From Streptomyces sp. LUP47B (GTDB lineage Bacteria; Actinomycetota; Actinomycetes; Streptomycetales; Streptomycetaceae), in the NCBI RefSeq assembly GCF_001746295.1, contig NZ_MJAH01000002.1, forward strand, positions 11,485 through 75,484: a stretch of DNA of 64,000 nucleotides. The letters are read 5' to 3'. The notes under the pieces were generated by a model, which was not told the DNA's origin, did no database searches, and worked only from the letters and a program-made list of their open reading frames with translations. This document shows, in pieces, positions 8,777 through 17,638 of the stretch (the stretch's first letter is position 1; every line of letters starts with the position of its first letter). The translations under genes were made by a program, and so were the position numbers.

Positions 8777-10811
8777 GCGTCCCGGAGACGGACCCGGTCT
8801 CCTCGTCCAGCCGCGGCCCGGGAACCCGCCGCTTCCGGGCCACCGCACACAACGCCTGAACGGCCATGTCGAACCGTGCCTGCGCGGAAGGCTCATCCGC
8901 CCCCAGTAACCGCCGCTTCAACTCGGCCCGCGCCTCGGCGAGTTCGTCCGGCCTGGGCTGTCGTACGGCATCCAGCAGCCCTCGCACCCCCACCGCGTCC
9001 GGCGTGAGCACGGTCGCCGCCCCCGCCGTGGGAAACGCCGCACGGAACGCGGCCTCGCTCAGCCCGCTGGTGTTCGCGACGGCGTACGGTTTCCCGCTCG
9101 CCAGGAAGTCGCTGACCACGCTGGACACATCGCTGATCAGCAGGTCGGCCTGGTTGAAGCAGGCGTACAGTGCGGGTCGGGCGTCGGTCACTACCTGGTG
9201 CTCCCACTCCGGCAGCGAGGCCCAGTACGCCCGCTCCCAGGCGGCGGTCGCCCGCGCCACCGCCTCCGCGCGGCCCGGCTCCGGCGTGGACTGAAGCAGC
9301 ATCCGCTCGACCGAGTCCGCGGCGGCCCGGAACGACGCGATGGTGAGCCGGTCCAAGTCGCGTGTCCTGCGCGAGAGTTCACCGTCGTCGGCAGGTCGTT
9401 CCCCCGTCCGCTCCCGGTTCGCCGCCCGCACCAGCTCACGGATCCTCAGGTCCGCCGCGCCGGCCCGCGCGTCCACCGACCCGGTCAGCGGATGCGGCTT
9501 GTACAGCAGCCGCAACCCGGGGTCGGCCAGCAGCGCCCGCACGATGTTCTCGCCCGCCTCGACCACCGACGTGTTGCCGGGGTTGCCGTCCCAGCCCTCC
9601 CAGGTGGGCGCGTACAGCACCGTCGTGTACGTTCCGGCCGGCGGTCCCTCGTACGGCCGTACGGCGTCCAGCTGGGGGCGGCCGATCTCCACCACGTCCT
9701 TGTCCTCGACGCCCACCTCGGCCGCCGCGTACCGCTCGCGGGCCGCGGGACCCGCCACCCACACCTCGTCGTAGGCCTTCGCGTACGGGTTGCAGGAGGA
9801 CAGCTTGTCGCTCTCGCCGTGGTTGACGAAGGTGTGCTTGATGGTGGGGATGCGCAGGACCTGGGAGGTCTTGCCCGAGTTCGACGGGTGGATGAGGACC
9901 TGGAGCGTGGACTGCTCCAGGCGCAGCAGCGTGGACACCTTCGGCAGGCAGACGATCGGGACGTCGGTCGCGGCGATCTTCTGCATCATGAACCGCTCGC
10001 GCAGGACGATGACCGGTCTCCCGTCGAGCTTCGCGAGCGGGTCCAGCCACATGTTGGCCTGGTAGGCGGAGGAGGCCCCGCCGGAGAAGTACAGGCCGAC
10101 GGTCGGCCGGTACTCGGCGAGCCATGCGTCGAACCAGTCCAGCACCTCCTGCTCGCCCGCCGGACGCCGGCTCGGCAGCAGTCGTACGAGAAGGTCGTAC
10201 AGGCCCATGAGGGCGAGCCCGAGGGACATCGCGATGCCGAAGGCCGCGCACCGGGGCTCGCCGGTGGCAGCCGTGACCAGCAGGCCTGCCGTGGCGGGCA
10301 GGCCGTGGACCAAGAGGCGGGGGCCGGGGCGGCGCAGCAGGGCGGGCGGGGCCGGAGTCAGGCGGAGCGCGGAGGCGTCGATGTTCCGGGTGACCACCGG
10401 GAGGGTGCGGGTGCGGCGGACCAGGACGGAGGCCGTCTGGATCGCGCAGTGCAGCGCGTAGAAGGCGAGCAGGCCGGCCACCAGCACGGTGTACGCCGTC
10501 TCCTCGTCCTCCGGGGTCAGCCGCAGCAGGCCGAGGACCAGCAGCAGGTCGCGCAGGACGTACCGCACGGTGATGTCCGCGTGGGATTTGGCGAACAGCG
10601 AGACCATGCCGCGCTGCCACCGGTGCAGGACGCCCTCGACGGCCAGGGAGGCGGCCGTCGCCGCGAGCAGCAGCGGGATGTGCGGACGCAGGGCGGCGAC
10701 GGCCTGGGCGACGACGGCGGCCGCCAGGACGACGGCGACGAGGACTCTCGTCGCCGTCTGCCGGCCCGGCAGCCGCAGCGCGGACCGGAGGCGGGGGAGG
10801 GGTTTTCGCAC
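8760..10811 (-). CDS. TagF/TarL-like polyol-phosphate transferase, paralogue 2
   Basis: About 683 residues, with the same plan as the gene at 5341: hydrophobic N-terminal membrane domain, then a glycerophosphotransferase-type domain with VGLYFSGGASSAYQANMW, HTFVNHGESDK, VLYAPTWEGWDGNPGNTS, LLYKPHPLTG and DLLISDVSSVVSDF. The HGxSDK and KPHP motifs are those of the TagF family. GTG 10811 is preferred because GGAG lies 8 bases upstream (10823-10820); GTG 10820 would overlap that SD. It follows the third paralogue on the same strand after about 100 bases, so the two are probably cotranscribed. The tail overlaps the convergent glycosyltransferase gene by 17 bases. Paralogues may differ in primer, chain-length or polyol specificity. 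Confidence 0.85.
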   Translation of the reverse strand: MRKPLPRLRSALRLPGRQTATRVLVAVVLAAAVVAQAVAALRPHIPLLLAATAASLAVEGVLHRWQRGMVSLFAKSHADITVRYVLRDLLLVLGLLRLTPEDEETAYTVLVAGLLAFYALHCAIQTASVLVRRTRTLPVVTRNIDASALRLTPAPPALLRRPGPRLLVHGLPATAGLLVTAATGEPRCAAFGIAMSLGLALMGLYDLLVRLLPSRRPAGEQEVLDWFDAWLAEYRPTVGLYFSGGASSAYQANMWLDPLAKLDGRPVIVLRERFMMQKIAATDVPIVCLPKVSTLLRLEQSTLQVLIHPSNSGKTSQVLRIPTIKHTFVNHGESDKLSSCNPYAKAYDEVWVAGPAARERYAAAEVGVEDKDVVEIGRPQLDAVRPYEGPPAGTYTTVLYAPTWEGWDGNPGNTSVVEAGENIVRALLADPGLRLLYKPHPLTGSVDARAGAADLRIRELVRAANRERTGERPADDGELSRRTRDLDRLTIASFRAAADSVERMLLQSTPEPGRAEAVARATAAWERAYWASLPEWEHQVVTDARPALYACFNQADLLISDVSSVVSDFLASGKPYAVANTSGLSEAAFRAAFPTAGAATVLTPDAVGVRGLLDAVRQPRPDELAEARAELKRRLLGADEPSAQARFDMAVQALCAVARKRRVPGPRLDEETGSVSGTLILPG

Positions 10812-10912
10812 GGGTGTCACTCCAAGGTCGTCGCGAGACGGACGCCTTGGTTAACGGGTGCCGACCTCCGGACGACACGCGAGTGACCTCTCCCCTGCGG
10901 GGCGGGAAAGTG

Positions 10913-12925
10913 CTAGGCGACGGGTTCGTGGTGTGCGACGGGTGCGACCGGCGCGACGAGATCCTCGGCCCGCTCCGCCACCGCCTTGTCGGCCAGGTCG
11001 TTCACGGCGATGTTGAACCGCTCCATCGACGTGGGCCGGTCGGGCCCCAGCACGTACTCCTTGAGGGAGCGGCGCTGGGCGGCCATCGGGTCGTGGCCGG
11101 GTTCGCGGACCGAGCGCAGGATCTCCGGGAGCCCGGTGCAGGCGCGGTCGAGCAGATACGCGCCGCCCGCGGTGGTGTAGGCGGCCCGGAACTCCTCGTC
11201 GGGCAGGTCCTGGGCGTTGGTCAGGACGTACGGCTTGAGGCTGGCCACGAAGTCGGCGACCACCGAGGAGACATCGCTGATGAGCAGGTCCGCCTGGTTG
11301 AAGCACTCGTACAGTGTGGGGAGTTGTTCGAGGATCACGTGATGCCGCGCGGTGCTCCGGCTCGCCCAGAAGAGCCGGTGCCACTCCTCCCGCAGCTCCT
11401 GCCACTCGGCCGCGCCCTCCCGGTCGGGGATCCGCGCGTCCCTCAACTGCTGGGCGTCGTCGCCCTCGTGACGCCCGGACATCTCGTCGAGCCGGGCCCG
11501 GATCTCCTGGAGCCTCGGTCTCGCGGCCTCGGTTTCCTTCTCGTCTTCGGCCTTCAGCAGTTCCCTGATGGCCCGGTCCGCGGCGGCCGCCTCGGGCGAG
11601 CGCTTGCCGGTGAGGGGGTGCGGCTTGTAGATGATCCGGACGTTCTCCGCGAGGAGCTTCTCGACCAGGGGCACGCCCATCGGGATCAGGGAGGTGTGGC
11701 AGTCGTCATCGCTCCAGCCCTCCCAGGTGGGCGCGTAGAGGACGACGGGCACCGGGCCCGCGATGTGCTCGGCGTGCGACCGGACCGGGGCCAGCTGCGG
11801 GCGGCCCACCTCGACGATGGCGCTGTCGCTGATGGCGTGCCGCACCCGCCGGTAGCGGTCCCGGCCCGCCCGTCCGGCCACCCAGATCTCGTCGTACACC
11901 TTGCTGACACGGTTGCTGCTGGCGAGCTTGTCGCTGTCGCCATGGCCGATGAAGACGTGCTTGGCCTCGGCGACGCGCAGCATGTGGACGTTCTTGCCGG
12001 CGTTGCCCGGGTAGAGGACGACCCGGACGCCGGACAGCTCCAGCTCGGCCAGGTCGTCGGCCTTGGGCACGCAGACCACGGGGATCCGGGTGCGGCCGAG
12101 GAAGCGGAAGGAGGCCCGCTCGCGCAAGACGATCACCGGGCGCCGGTCGAGCTGCTCCAGCGTCTCGATCCACATGTTGACCTGGTACATGAAGTCCCGG
12201 GACACGGCCGCGAAGCTGAAGTACAGGGCCACCTCGGGCCGGTATGCGGCGAGTTGGCGGTTGACCTCGCCGATCACCGCGTCCCGGCGGGGCATGCGGC
12301 GGACCGCGCGGAACTGTCCCAGCAGGGCCAGGAGGGCGGCCGAGGCGGCGCCGACCGTCAGTGCGTAGCCGACGTAGGCGGAATACCACGTTCCCGTCGC
12401 CAGCGCGACGATCAGACCCAGGTGGGCCGGAAGATCGAGGTGGAGCAGCTTGCGCAGGAAACGCCGGTAGAGATAGGCGGGCGGGCGTTCCGGTATGTCG
12501 ATCCCGCTCATGTCGAGATTGCGCACGATCACCGGGAGTATCCGGCGCCTGCGGATCGCGTGATGCAGTGCCGAATACATCATCACGAGCAGGAAATGGG
12601 CGCTGAGGACGGCGAGCCCGGTGATCAGCACCGCGCCCGGCGCGTCCGTCCGGTCGGCCAGGGCGAGCAGCATCGCCGTGCGCACGGCGAACCGCATCGT
12701 GCGGCTGAGCTGCAGGGTCGCCAGGCGGCGGACGAATCCCGGGGCCTTGACGTGCAGGGCCTCGTCCGCCAGGTACGTCACGGCCCACGCCGCCGTGAAG
12801 CCCCACAGTGAGGGCAGCAGTGCCAGAACGGGCAGCGCCGCGAAACCGGCACCGAAAAGGATCACCAGGAGAAGTTCGGTCTTCCCGGGAACGCGCAGGG
12901 CGGTGCACAACCGACGGATCGTCAT
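10913..12925 (-). CDS. TagF/TarL-like polyol-phosphate transferase, paralogue 3
   Basis: 670 residues. N-terminal hydrophobic helices (about residues 15-215) are followed by the transferase domain: VALYFSFAAVSRDFMYQVNMW, HVFIGHGDSDKLASSN, VVLYAPTWEGWSDDD, IIYKPHPLTG and DLLISDVSSVVADF. The first substrate-region motif differs from the other two (FSFAAVSRDFM instead of FSGxxxSxY), and GDPGNTS is replaced by SDDDCHTS, suggesting a different donor or acceptor. The ATG start has only a weak purine stretch upstream. It shares a 281-base divergent intergenic region with proB. Assignment to the family is secure, the exact substrate is not. Confidence 0.83.
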   Translation of the reverse strand: MTIRRLCTALRVPGKTELLLVILFGAGFAALPVLALLPSLWGFTAAWAVTYLADEALHVKAPGFVRRLATLQLSRTMRFAVRTAMLLALADRTDAPGAVLITGLAVLSAHFLLVMMYSALHHAIRRRRILPVIVRNLDMSGIDIPERPPAYLYRRFLRKLLHLDLPAHLGLIVALATGTWYSAYVGYALTVGAASAALLALLGQFRAVRRMPRRDAVIGEVNRQLAAYRPEVALYFSFAAVSRDFMYQVNMWIETLEQLDRRPVIVLRERASFRFLGRTRIPVVCVPKADDLAELELSGVRVVLYPGNAGKNVHMLRVAEAKHVFIGHGDSDKLASSNRVSKVYDEIWVAGRAGRDRYRRVRHAISDSAIVEVGRPQLAPVRSHAEHIAGPVPVVLYAPTWEGWSDDDCHTSLIPMGVPLVEKLLAENVRIIYKPHPLTGKRSPEAAAADRAIRELLKAEDEKETEAARPRLQEIRARLDEMSGRHEGDDAQQLRDARIPDREGAAEWQELREEWHRLFWASRSTARHHVILEQLPTLYECFNQADLLISDVSSVVADFVASLKPYVLTNAQDLPDEEFRAAYTTAGGAYLLDRACTGLPEILRSVREPGHDPMAAQRRSLKEYVLGPDRPTSMERFNIAVNDLADKAVAERAEDLVAPVAPVAHHEPVA

Positions 12926-13206
12926 GGGCGGGGCTTTCTCGAGCTACGGCAATGACCTTGTTGTCGGCAGTTCGACGCGAGCCGGAGGTGAATGGTTGTA
13001 CATCTTGGCGTCGGAAAGAATTCACTTTCGATTAACGGGAGGGTGTTGTTCCGCTTTCCTTGGATCTTCTCGGAATGGGGAACCGAACCGGCCCCGGGAC
13101 GCGTCCGGAACGGGGTCCGGGGACTGGACGGACGCGCGTCGCCGCGTCCCCTTCGCGTACATTGCGGACGAGGTACCCGAAGTGGCGCGAGGGGACAGGA
13201 CACAAG
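12926..13206. promoter_or_regulatory. Divergent intergenic region between polymerase 3 and proB
   Basis: This 281-base stretch is locally AT-richer than its surroundings around 12955-13060, as expected for back-to-back promoters of the leftward polymerase gene and rightward proB. No operator or riboswitch fold is recognisable. Open frames across it are shadows. Confidence 0.4.
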
Positions 13207-14334
13207 GTGGCAGGGGCAAGGCAGGCTGTGGGCGAGGCCCGCAGGATCGTCGTCAAGGTGGGTTCCTCGTCGCTGACCACCGCCGCCGGCGGCCTCGACG
13301 CCGACCGGGTCGACGCGCTCGTCGACGTCCTCGCCAAGAGCCGCAGCGGCGGAGAGCGCGAGATCGTCCTCGTCTCCTCGGGAGCCATCGCCGCCGGACT
13401 CGCCCCGCTGGGGCTGCGCCGCCGTCCCCGCGACCTCGCCCGCCAGCAGGCCGCCGCCAGCGTCGGCCAGGGTCTGCTCGTCGCCCGCTACACCGCCTCC
13501 TTCGCGCGGTACGGCGTCCGCGTCGGCCAGGTGCTGCTGACCAGCGACGACATGAGCCGCCGCGCCCACCACCGCAACGCCTCCCGCACCCTCGACAAGC
13601 TCCTCGCGATGGGTGCCTTCCCGATCGTCAACGAGAACGACACCGTCGCCACCGACGAGATCCGCTTCGGCGACAACGACCGGCTCGCGGCCCTGGTGGC
13701 CCATCTGGTCCACGCCGATCTACTGGTCCTGCTCTCCGACATCGACGGCGTCTACGACGGCGACCCCAGCAGGCCGGGGACCTCGCGGATAGCTGAGGTG
13801 CGGGAGCCCGGTGACCTGGCGGGCGTCGAGATCGGCAGCGCGGGGAAGGCGGGTGTCGGCACCGGCGGCATGGTCACCAAGGTCGAGGCCGCCCGGATCG
13901 CGGCCGCCGCCGGCATCCCCGTCGTGCTGACCAGCACGATCCACGCGGCCGAGGCGCTGTCCGGCGGTGACACCGGCACGTACTTCCACCCCGCGGGCAA
14001 GCGCTCCGCCGACCGGCTGCTGTGGCTCCAGCATGCGTCCACCCCGCAGGGCTCGCTGACCCTGGACGACGGCGCGGTGAAGGCCGTCGTCGACCGCCGT
14101 AAGTCGCTGCTGCCGGCCGGGATCGCCTCCGTCGAGGGCGAGTTCGTCGCGGGCGACCCCGTCGAGCTGCGGGACGGCACGGGCCACGCGGTGGCCCGCG
14201 GGCTCGTCAACTTCGACGCCAAGGAGATCCCGCAGCTGATCGGCCGCTCGACCCGGGAGCTGGCACGGGATCTGGGGCCGGCCTACGAGCGGGAGGTCGT
14301 CCACCGGGACGATCTGGTGATCCTGCACCCCTGA
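13207..14334 (+). CDS. proB: Glutamate 5-kinase
   Basis: 375 residues. Catalyses ATP-dependent phosphorylation of glutamate, the first step of proline synthesis, in the cytoplasm. The amino-acid-kinase domain shows IVVKVGSSSL, SSGAIAAGLAPLG, VNENDTVATDEIRFGDNDRL and LLSDIDGVYDGDPS, and a C-terminal PUA domain (about residues 285-370) follows with KSLLPAGIASVEGEF. Length is normal for the PUA-containing form. The GTG at 13207 places the kinase motif 12 residues from the start; a GAGGGG lies about 13 bases further upstream, so initiation signals are only moderate. Its partner proA is 1.2 kb downstream, separated by one small gene. Confidence 0.95.
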   Translation: MAGARQAVGEARRIVVKVGSSSLTTAAGGLDADRVDALVDVLAKSRSGGEREIVLVSSGAIAAGLAPLGLRRRPRDLARQQAAASVGQGLLVARYTASFARYGVRVGQVLLTSDDMSRRAHHRNASRTLDKLLAMGAFPIVNENDTVATDEIRFGDNDRLAALVAHLVHADLLVLLSDIDGVYDGDPSRPGTSRIAEVREPGDLAGVEIGSAGKAGVGTGGMVTKVEAARIAAAAGIPVVLTSTIHAAEALSGGDTGTYFHPAGKRSADRLLWLQHASTPQGSLTLDDGAVKAVVDRRKSLLPAGIASVEGEFVAGDPVELRDGTGHAVARGLVNFDAKEIPQLIGRSTRELARDLGPAYEREVVHRDDLVILHP

Positions 14335-14395
14335 GGGTCGGCCGTCGGCGTCCTGCGGCGTCTTCCGGTGCCCCGCGTGCCCGAAAACGGGGTGA

Positions 14396-14413
14396 ACGCC
14401 CTGCCAAGGGCGT
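14396..14413 (+). terminator. Weak hairpin after proB
   Basis: A 7-bp stem, ACGCCCT-GCCA-AGGGCGT, lies 62 bases after the proB stop without a T-run. It may attenuate read-through into the next gene. Confidence 0.3.
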
Positions 14414-14531
14414 CGCCCTGAGGTGGACGTTCCGCAAAATCGCCCCATGAGCCGTTGATGCCTGCTCAACTTTGTCCCAGGGACACATTCCGCTCGGCCC
14501 GAGGGGTCGATCGTGCATTAAGGAGGCCGTC

Positions 14532-15473
14532 GTGAGACGAGTGCGCCCTGGGGCGGCGGCGTCCCGCGATGGTGCGTCCCGCGATGGTGCGGCGGCTTCC
14601 CGCGGCGGGTCCGGTCCGCCCGGCGGGCCCGTCGTGCGGGCGCCCGGTGGTTCGTTGGCGCGGGCGGCGGGTGAGGCTGGTGGCTCGGTGGCGCGGGCCG
14701 CGGGCGAGGCCGGAGGTTCTGGCGCGCGGGCGGTGGGTGAGGTCGGTGGTTCGTCGGTGCGGGCGGTGAATGGGGTCGGTGGTTCGTCGGCGCGGGCGGC
14801 GGGTGAGGCTGGTGGCTCGGCGGTGCGAGCCGCGGGCGAGGCCGGAGGTTCTGGCGCGCGCGCGGTGGGTGAGGCCGGTGGTTCGTTGGCGCGGGCGGTG
14901 AATGAGGCCGGTGGTTCTGCGGTGCGGGCCGCGGGCGAGGCCGGTGGTTCTGGCGCGCGCGCGGTGGGTGAGGCCGGTGGTTCGTTGGCGCGGGCGGTGA
15001 ATGAGGCCGGTGGTTCTGCGGTGCGGGCCGCGGGCGAGGCCGGTGGTTCTGGCGCGCGGGCGCCCGGTGAGGAGCGGGCCCTGACGAGTGTCGCGGCCGG
15101 GGACCGGTTCGAGGTCGAGGAGCCCCGGGATCTGCCGCGCCTGTGGCATGTCACCCTCAGCGTCTCCGGCGAGGAGGCCCCGCTCAAGGAGGTCCGGCGC
15201 GCCCTCGAACAGCTCGCCCACGACCACCCCTTCCTGCTGACCAGCCGCTACGCCAACGACCACGCGGAGATCCGGTACTGGGAGGAGGCCCGCGACCTGC
15301 ACGACGCGGCCGCCGTCGCCCTGCGCCTGTGGGGGGAGCACCGCCAGACCGCGGGACTGCCGCCGTGGGAGATCGTCGGCCTGGAGGTCATCGACCGCCA
15401 GACCTACCACCAGCGCATCGCCGAGGGGTACGGTCCGCCGCCGGCCTCACCGGTCGGAGCACACCCGTTCTGA
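14532..15473 (+). CDS. Conserved small protein with an N-terminal hendecad-repeat extension
   Basis: 313 residues, function unknown. An excellent SD (AAGGAGG, ending 6 bases before GTG 14532) fixes the start. Residues 39-181 are 13 tandem 11-residue units with consensus GGSxARAxGEA. The remaining ~115 residues (LPRLWHVTLSVSGEEAPLKEVRRALEQL... and RYANDHAEIRYWEEARDLHDAAAVALRLW) form a compact mixed alpha/beta domain that I recall as a conserved short Streptomyces protein between proB and proA, normally without such a repeat. The C-terminal domain has alternating hydrophobic strands and no metal motif. Location between proline genes is conserved but does not prove a proline role. The repeat is discussed separately. 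Confidence 0.75.
   Translation: MRRVRPGAAASRDGASRDGAAASRGGSGPPGGPVVRAPGGSLARAAGEAGGSVARAAGEAGGSGARAVGEVGGSSVRAVNGVGGSSARAAGEAGGSAVRAAGEAGGSGARAVGEAGGSLARAVNEAGGSAVRAAGEAGGSGARAVGEAGGSLARAVNEAGGSAVRAAGEAGGSGARAPGEERALTSVAAGDRFEVEEPRDLPRLWHVTLSVSGEEAPLKEVRRALEQLAHDHPFLLTSRYANDHAEIRYWEEARDLHDAAAVALRLWGEHRQTAGLPPWEIVGLEVIDRQTYHQRIAEGYGPPPASPVGAHPF
14646..15074 (+). repeat. 33-base tandem repeat (13 units) with a 99-base higher order
   Basis: Thirteen contiguous 33-base units encode 11-residue blocks beginning GGS. Units 6-8, 9-11 and 12-13 form a near-identical 99-base super-repeat. For instance, the 50 bases from 14910 recur at 15009. The array keeps the frame open throughout. It lies in the N-terminal extension of the protein upstream of proA. 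Confidence 0.9.
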
Positions 15474-15522
15474 TCGTGGCGCCGGTGCCCCTTTGATCCC
15501 GTCTCGCGCTGTGGAACAACGG

Positions 15523-15551
15523 GTGGACGGCCCCGTCCGGCGCACTACCCT
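15523..15551 (+). promoter_or_regulatory. Promoter of proA, probably leaderless
   Basis: -35 GTGGAC (15523-15528), 17-base spacer and -10 TACCCT (15546-15551) end 6 bases before the proA ATG at 15558. No SD lies between, so transcription would begin at the A of the start codon. Confidence 0.55.
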
Positions 15552-15557
15552 TCCGGT

Positions 15558-16844
15558 ATGACCTCGCTCTCGCCGTACGACTCCATGACCCCGGTCACCC
15601 AGGCCGCCTACCGGGCCAAGGCCGCCGCCGCCGACCTCGCCCCGCTGCCCAGGGCCGAGAAGGACGACGCGCTGCTCGCCATCGCGGACGCCCTGGAGGT
15701 CCGTACGAGCGAGATCGTCGAGGCCAACGCCAAGGACATCGCCAAGGCCCGCGAGGCCGGGACCAGCGAGTCGATCATCGACCGGTTGACGCTCACCCCG
15801 GAGCGGGTGCGCGCGATCGCCTCCGACGTCCGGGACGTCGTCGCCCTGCCCGACCCGGTGGGCGAGGTCGTGCGCGGCTCGACCCTCCCCAACGGCATCG
15901 ACCTGCGCCAGGTCCGCGTCCCGCTCGGCGTGGTCGGGATCATCTACGAGGCCCGCCCGAACGTCACGGTCGACGCCGCCGCCCTCTGCCTGAAGTCCGG
16001 CAACGCCGTCCTGCTGCGCGGCTCGGCCTCCGCCTATGAGTCGAACGCCGCCCTCGTACGGGTCCTGCGCGACGCCGTGGGCGGCGCCGGCCTGCCCGCC
16101 GACGCCATCCAGCTCGTCCCGGGCGAGAGCCGCGAGAGCGTGCGCGAGCTGATGCGCGCCCGCGGCCTGGTCGACGTGCTCATCCCGCGCGGCGGTGCCT
16201 CGCTGATCCAGACCGTCGTCACGGAGTCGATCGTCCCCGTCATCGAGACCGGCACCGGAAACTGCCACGTCTACGTCGACGCCCACGCCGACCTCGACAT
16301 GGCCATCGACATCCTGATCAACTCCAAGGCCCAGCGGGTCAGCGTCTGCAACGCCGCCGAGACCCTCCTGGTCCACCAGGACGTCGCCCCCGAGTTCCTG
16401 CCGCGCGCCCTGGACGCCCTCGCCGAGGCCGGGGTGACCGTCCACGCCGACCAGCGGGTGCTGGCGTACGCGAAGGACACCAAGGCGACCGTCGTCGAGG
16501 CCACGCTCGACGACTGGGACACCGAGTACCTCTCCTACGACATCGCTGCCGCCGTCGTCGACTCGCTCGACAAGGCCGTCGAGCACATCCGGCTGTGGAC
16601 CTCCGGCCACACCGAGGCCATCGTCACCACCTCCCAGCAGGCCGCCCGCCGCTTCACCCAGCTGGTGGACTCCACGACGGTCGCGGTCAACGCCTCCACC
16701 CGCTTCACCGACGGCGGCCAGTTCGGCTTCGGCGCGGAGATCGGCATCTCCACCCAGAAGCTGCACGCGCGCGGCCCGATGGGCCTGCCCGAGCTGACGA
16801 GCACGAAGTACATCGTGACCGGGGACGGTCACATCCGGCGCTGA
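15558..16844 (+). CDS. proA: Gamma-glutamyl phosphate reductase
   Basis: 428 residues. NADPH-dependent reduction of gamma-glutamyl phosphate to glutamate semialdehyde, the second step of proline synthesis. It belongs to the aldehyde-dehydrogenase superfamily. Visible motifs: [59 protein letters not shown], and the catalytic cysteine in [14 protein letters not shown]. The C-terminal [27 protein letters not shown] is diagnostic of ProA. Length is typical. The ATG has no SD but a well-placed -10 box. The gene follows the repeat-bearing protein by 84 bases. Confidence 0.96.
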   Translation: MTSLSPYDSMTPVTQAAYRAKAAAADLAPLPRAEKDDALLAIADALEVRTSEIVEANAKDIAKAREAGTSESIIDRLTLTPERVRAIASDVRDVVALPDPVGEVVRGSTLPNGIDLRQVRVPLGVVGIIYEARPNVTVDAAALCLKSGNAVLLRGSASAYESNAALVRVLRDAVGGAGLPADAIQLVPGESRESVRELMRARGLVDVLIPRGGASLIQTVVTESIVPVIETGTGNCHVYVDAHADLDMAIDILINSKAQRVSVCNAAETLLVHQDVAPEFLPRALDALAEAGVTVHADQRVLAYAKDTKATVVEATLDDWDTEYLSYDIAAAVVDSLDKAVEHIRLWTSGHTEAIVTTSQQAARRFTQLVDSTTVAVNASTRFTDGGQFGFGAEIGISTQKLHARGPMGLPELTSTKYIVTGDGHIRR

Positions 16845-16993
16845 CGGCCTTCGCGCACAGGGGCGCGCACCTGCGCATATGCGTCCGTCACGCGCCTTCA
16901 CCCCGCTTCCGTGGCGCATGAGCGGCGTCTCACCAGGCGGATGAATTTCCATACCGTCTGCCCAAATTGACCCCCCAGGTCTACTCTGGATCC

Positions 16994-17560
16994 GTGCCGG
17001 AGGACGTGGGGGGCACGCCGTTCCCTGACGGCTGGGAGCCCGACGACGACCACGACCGCGGGGTGTCGGACGAAGAGTTCGCCTCCGTGGTCTTCGACGA
17101 GGCCTTCGTACGGGCGGCCGTGGTGCACGAGCCGACCGCCGTCGAGCGCCTCCTGGCCGCAGCCCAGGCGAGAGCGGAGGCCTCCGAGACCGAGGCCCGC
17201 CGCGCGCGCCCCGGACGCGAGCGGTACGAGGGCGGCTACGGACCCGGCGGTTTCGGCCATGATCCCGAGCTCGACGACCTGGACGACACCGAGATCCTCG
17301 AAGGCCGCTACGGCGCCCCGGGGACGTACGGCAAACAGGTCCGCTGGCACCGCCCCGTCGCCTGGATGCTCGCCCTCGTCATGGGCATCGGCATGGTCGC
17401 GCTGGCCTTCACGGCGGTCTACCGGGGCGCTTCCTCGGGCAGCCGCGACCGGGTTCCGCCGCCGGCCTCGACCGGTCTGGAACAGGCGGGCACGGTGACG
17501 CCCTCGGCATCCGCCGACTACTCCCAGCCAGCCGTCTCCGCGGTCCCGCGAACGCCCTGA
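16994..17560 (+). CDS. SCO2584-type membrane protein (spore-wall associated family)
   Basis: 188 residues from GTG 16994. An acidic N-terminus carries SVVFDEAFVRAA, a motif shared with the next gene. A single membrane segment, AWMLALVMGIGMVALAFTAVY, lies near residues 121-141, followed by a short Ser/Pro-rich extracytoplasmic tail. From memory, the S. coelicolor counterpart SCO2584 was found with the spore-wall synthesising complex; that role is inferred here by similarity and gene order. A TACTCT box (16982-16987) ends 6 bases before the GTG, suggesting a leaderless start; an in-frame TTG at 16967 lies upstream of that box and is rejected. No enzymatic motif is present. Confidence 0.7.
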   Translation: MPEDVGGTPFPDGWEPDDDHDRGVSDEEFASVVFDEAFVRAAVVHEPTAVERLLAAAQARAEASETEARRARPGRERYEGGYGPGGFGHDPELDDLDDTEILEGRYGAPGTYGKQVRWHRPVAWMLALVMGIGMVALAFTAVYRGASSGSRDRVPPPASTGLEQAGTVTPSASADYSQPAVSAVPRTP

Positions 17561-17604
17561 CACTCCTGGTGAGAACCTGTCAGAACTTGTCGCACAGCAG
17601 GGCG

Positions 17605-17632
17605 TTTACCTGAGCTCCCCGAGACCTACCCT
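17605..17632 (+). promoter_or_regulatory. Promoter of the SCO2583-type gene, probably leaderless
   Basis: TTTACC (17605-17610), 16-base spacer and TACCCT (17627-17632), with the ATG at 17639 six bases further. No SD is present between promoter and start. Confidence 0.45.
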
Positions 17633-17638
17633 GAAGAT

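Noticed and set aside
14466..15410. Antisense repeat protein (RTTGLARGPHR-type) opposite the hendecad array
   Set aside because: The conserved domain and strong SD are on the plus strand. The antisense frame is open only because of the repeat's base composition.
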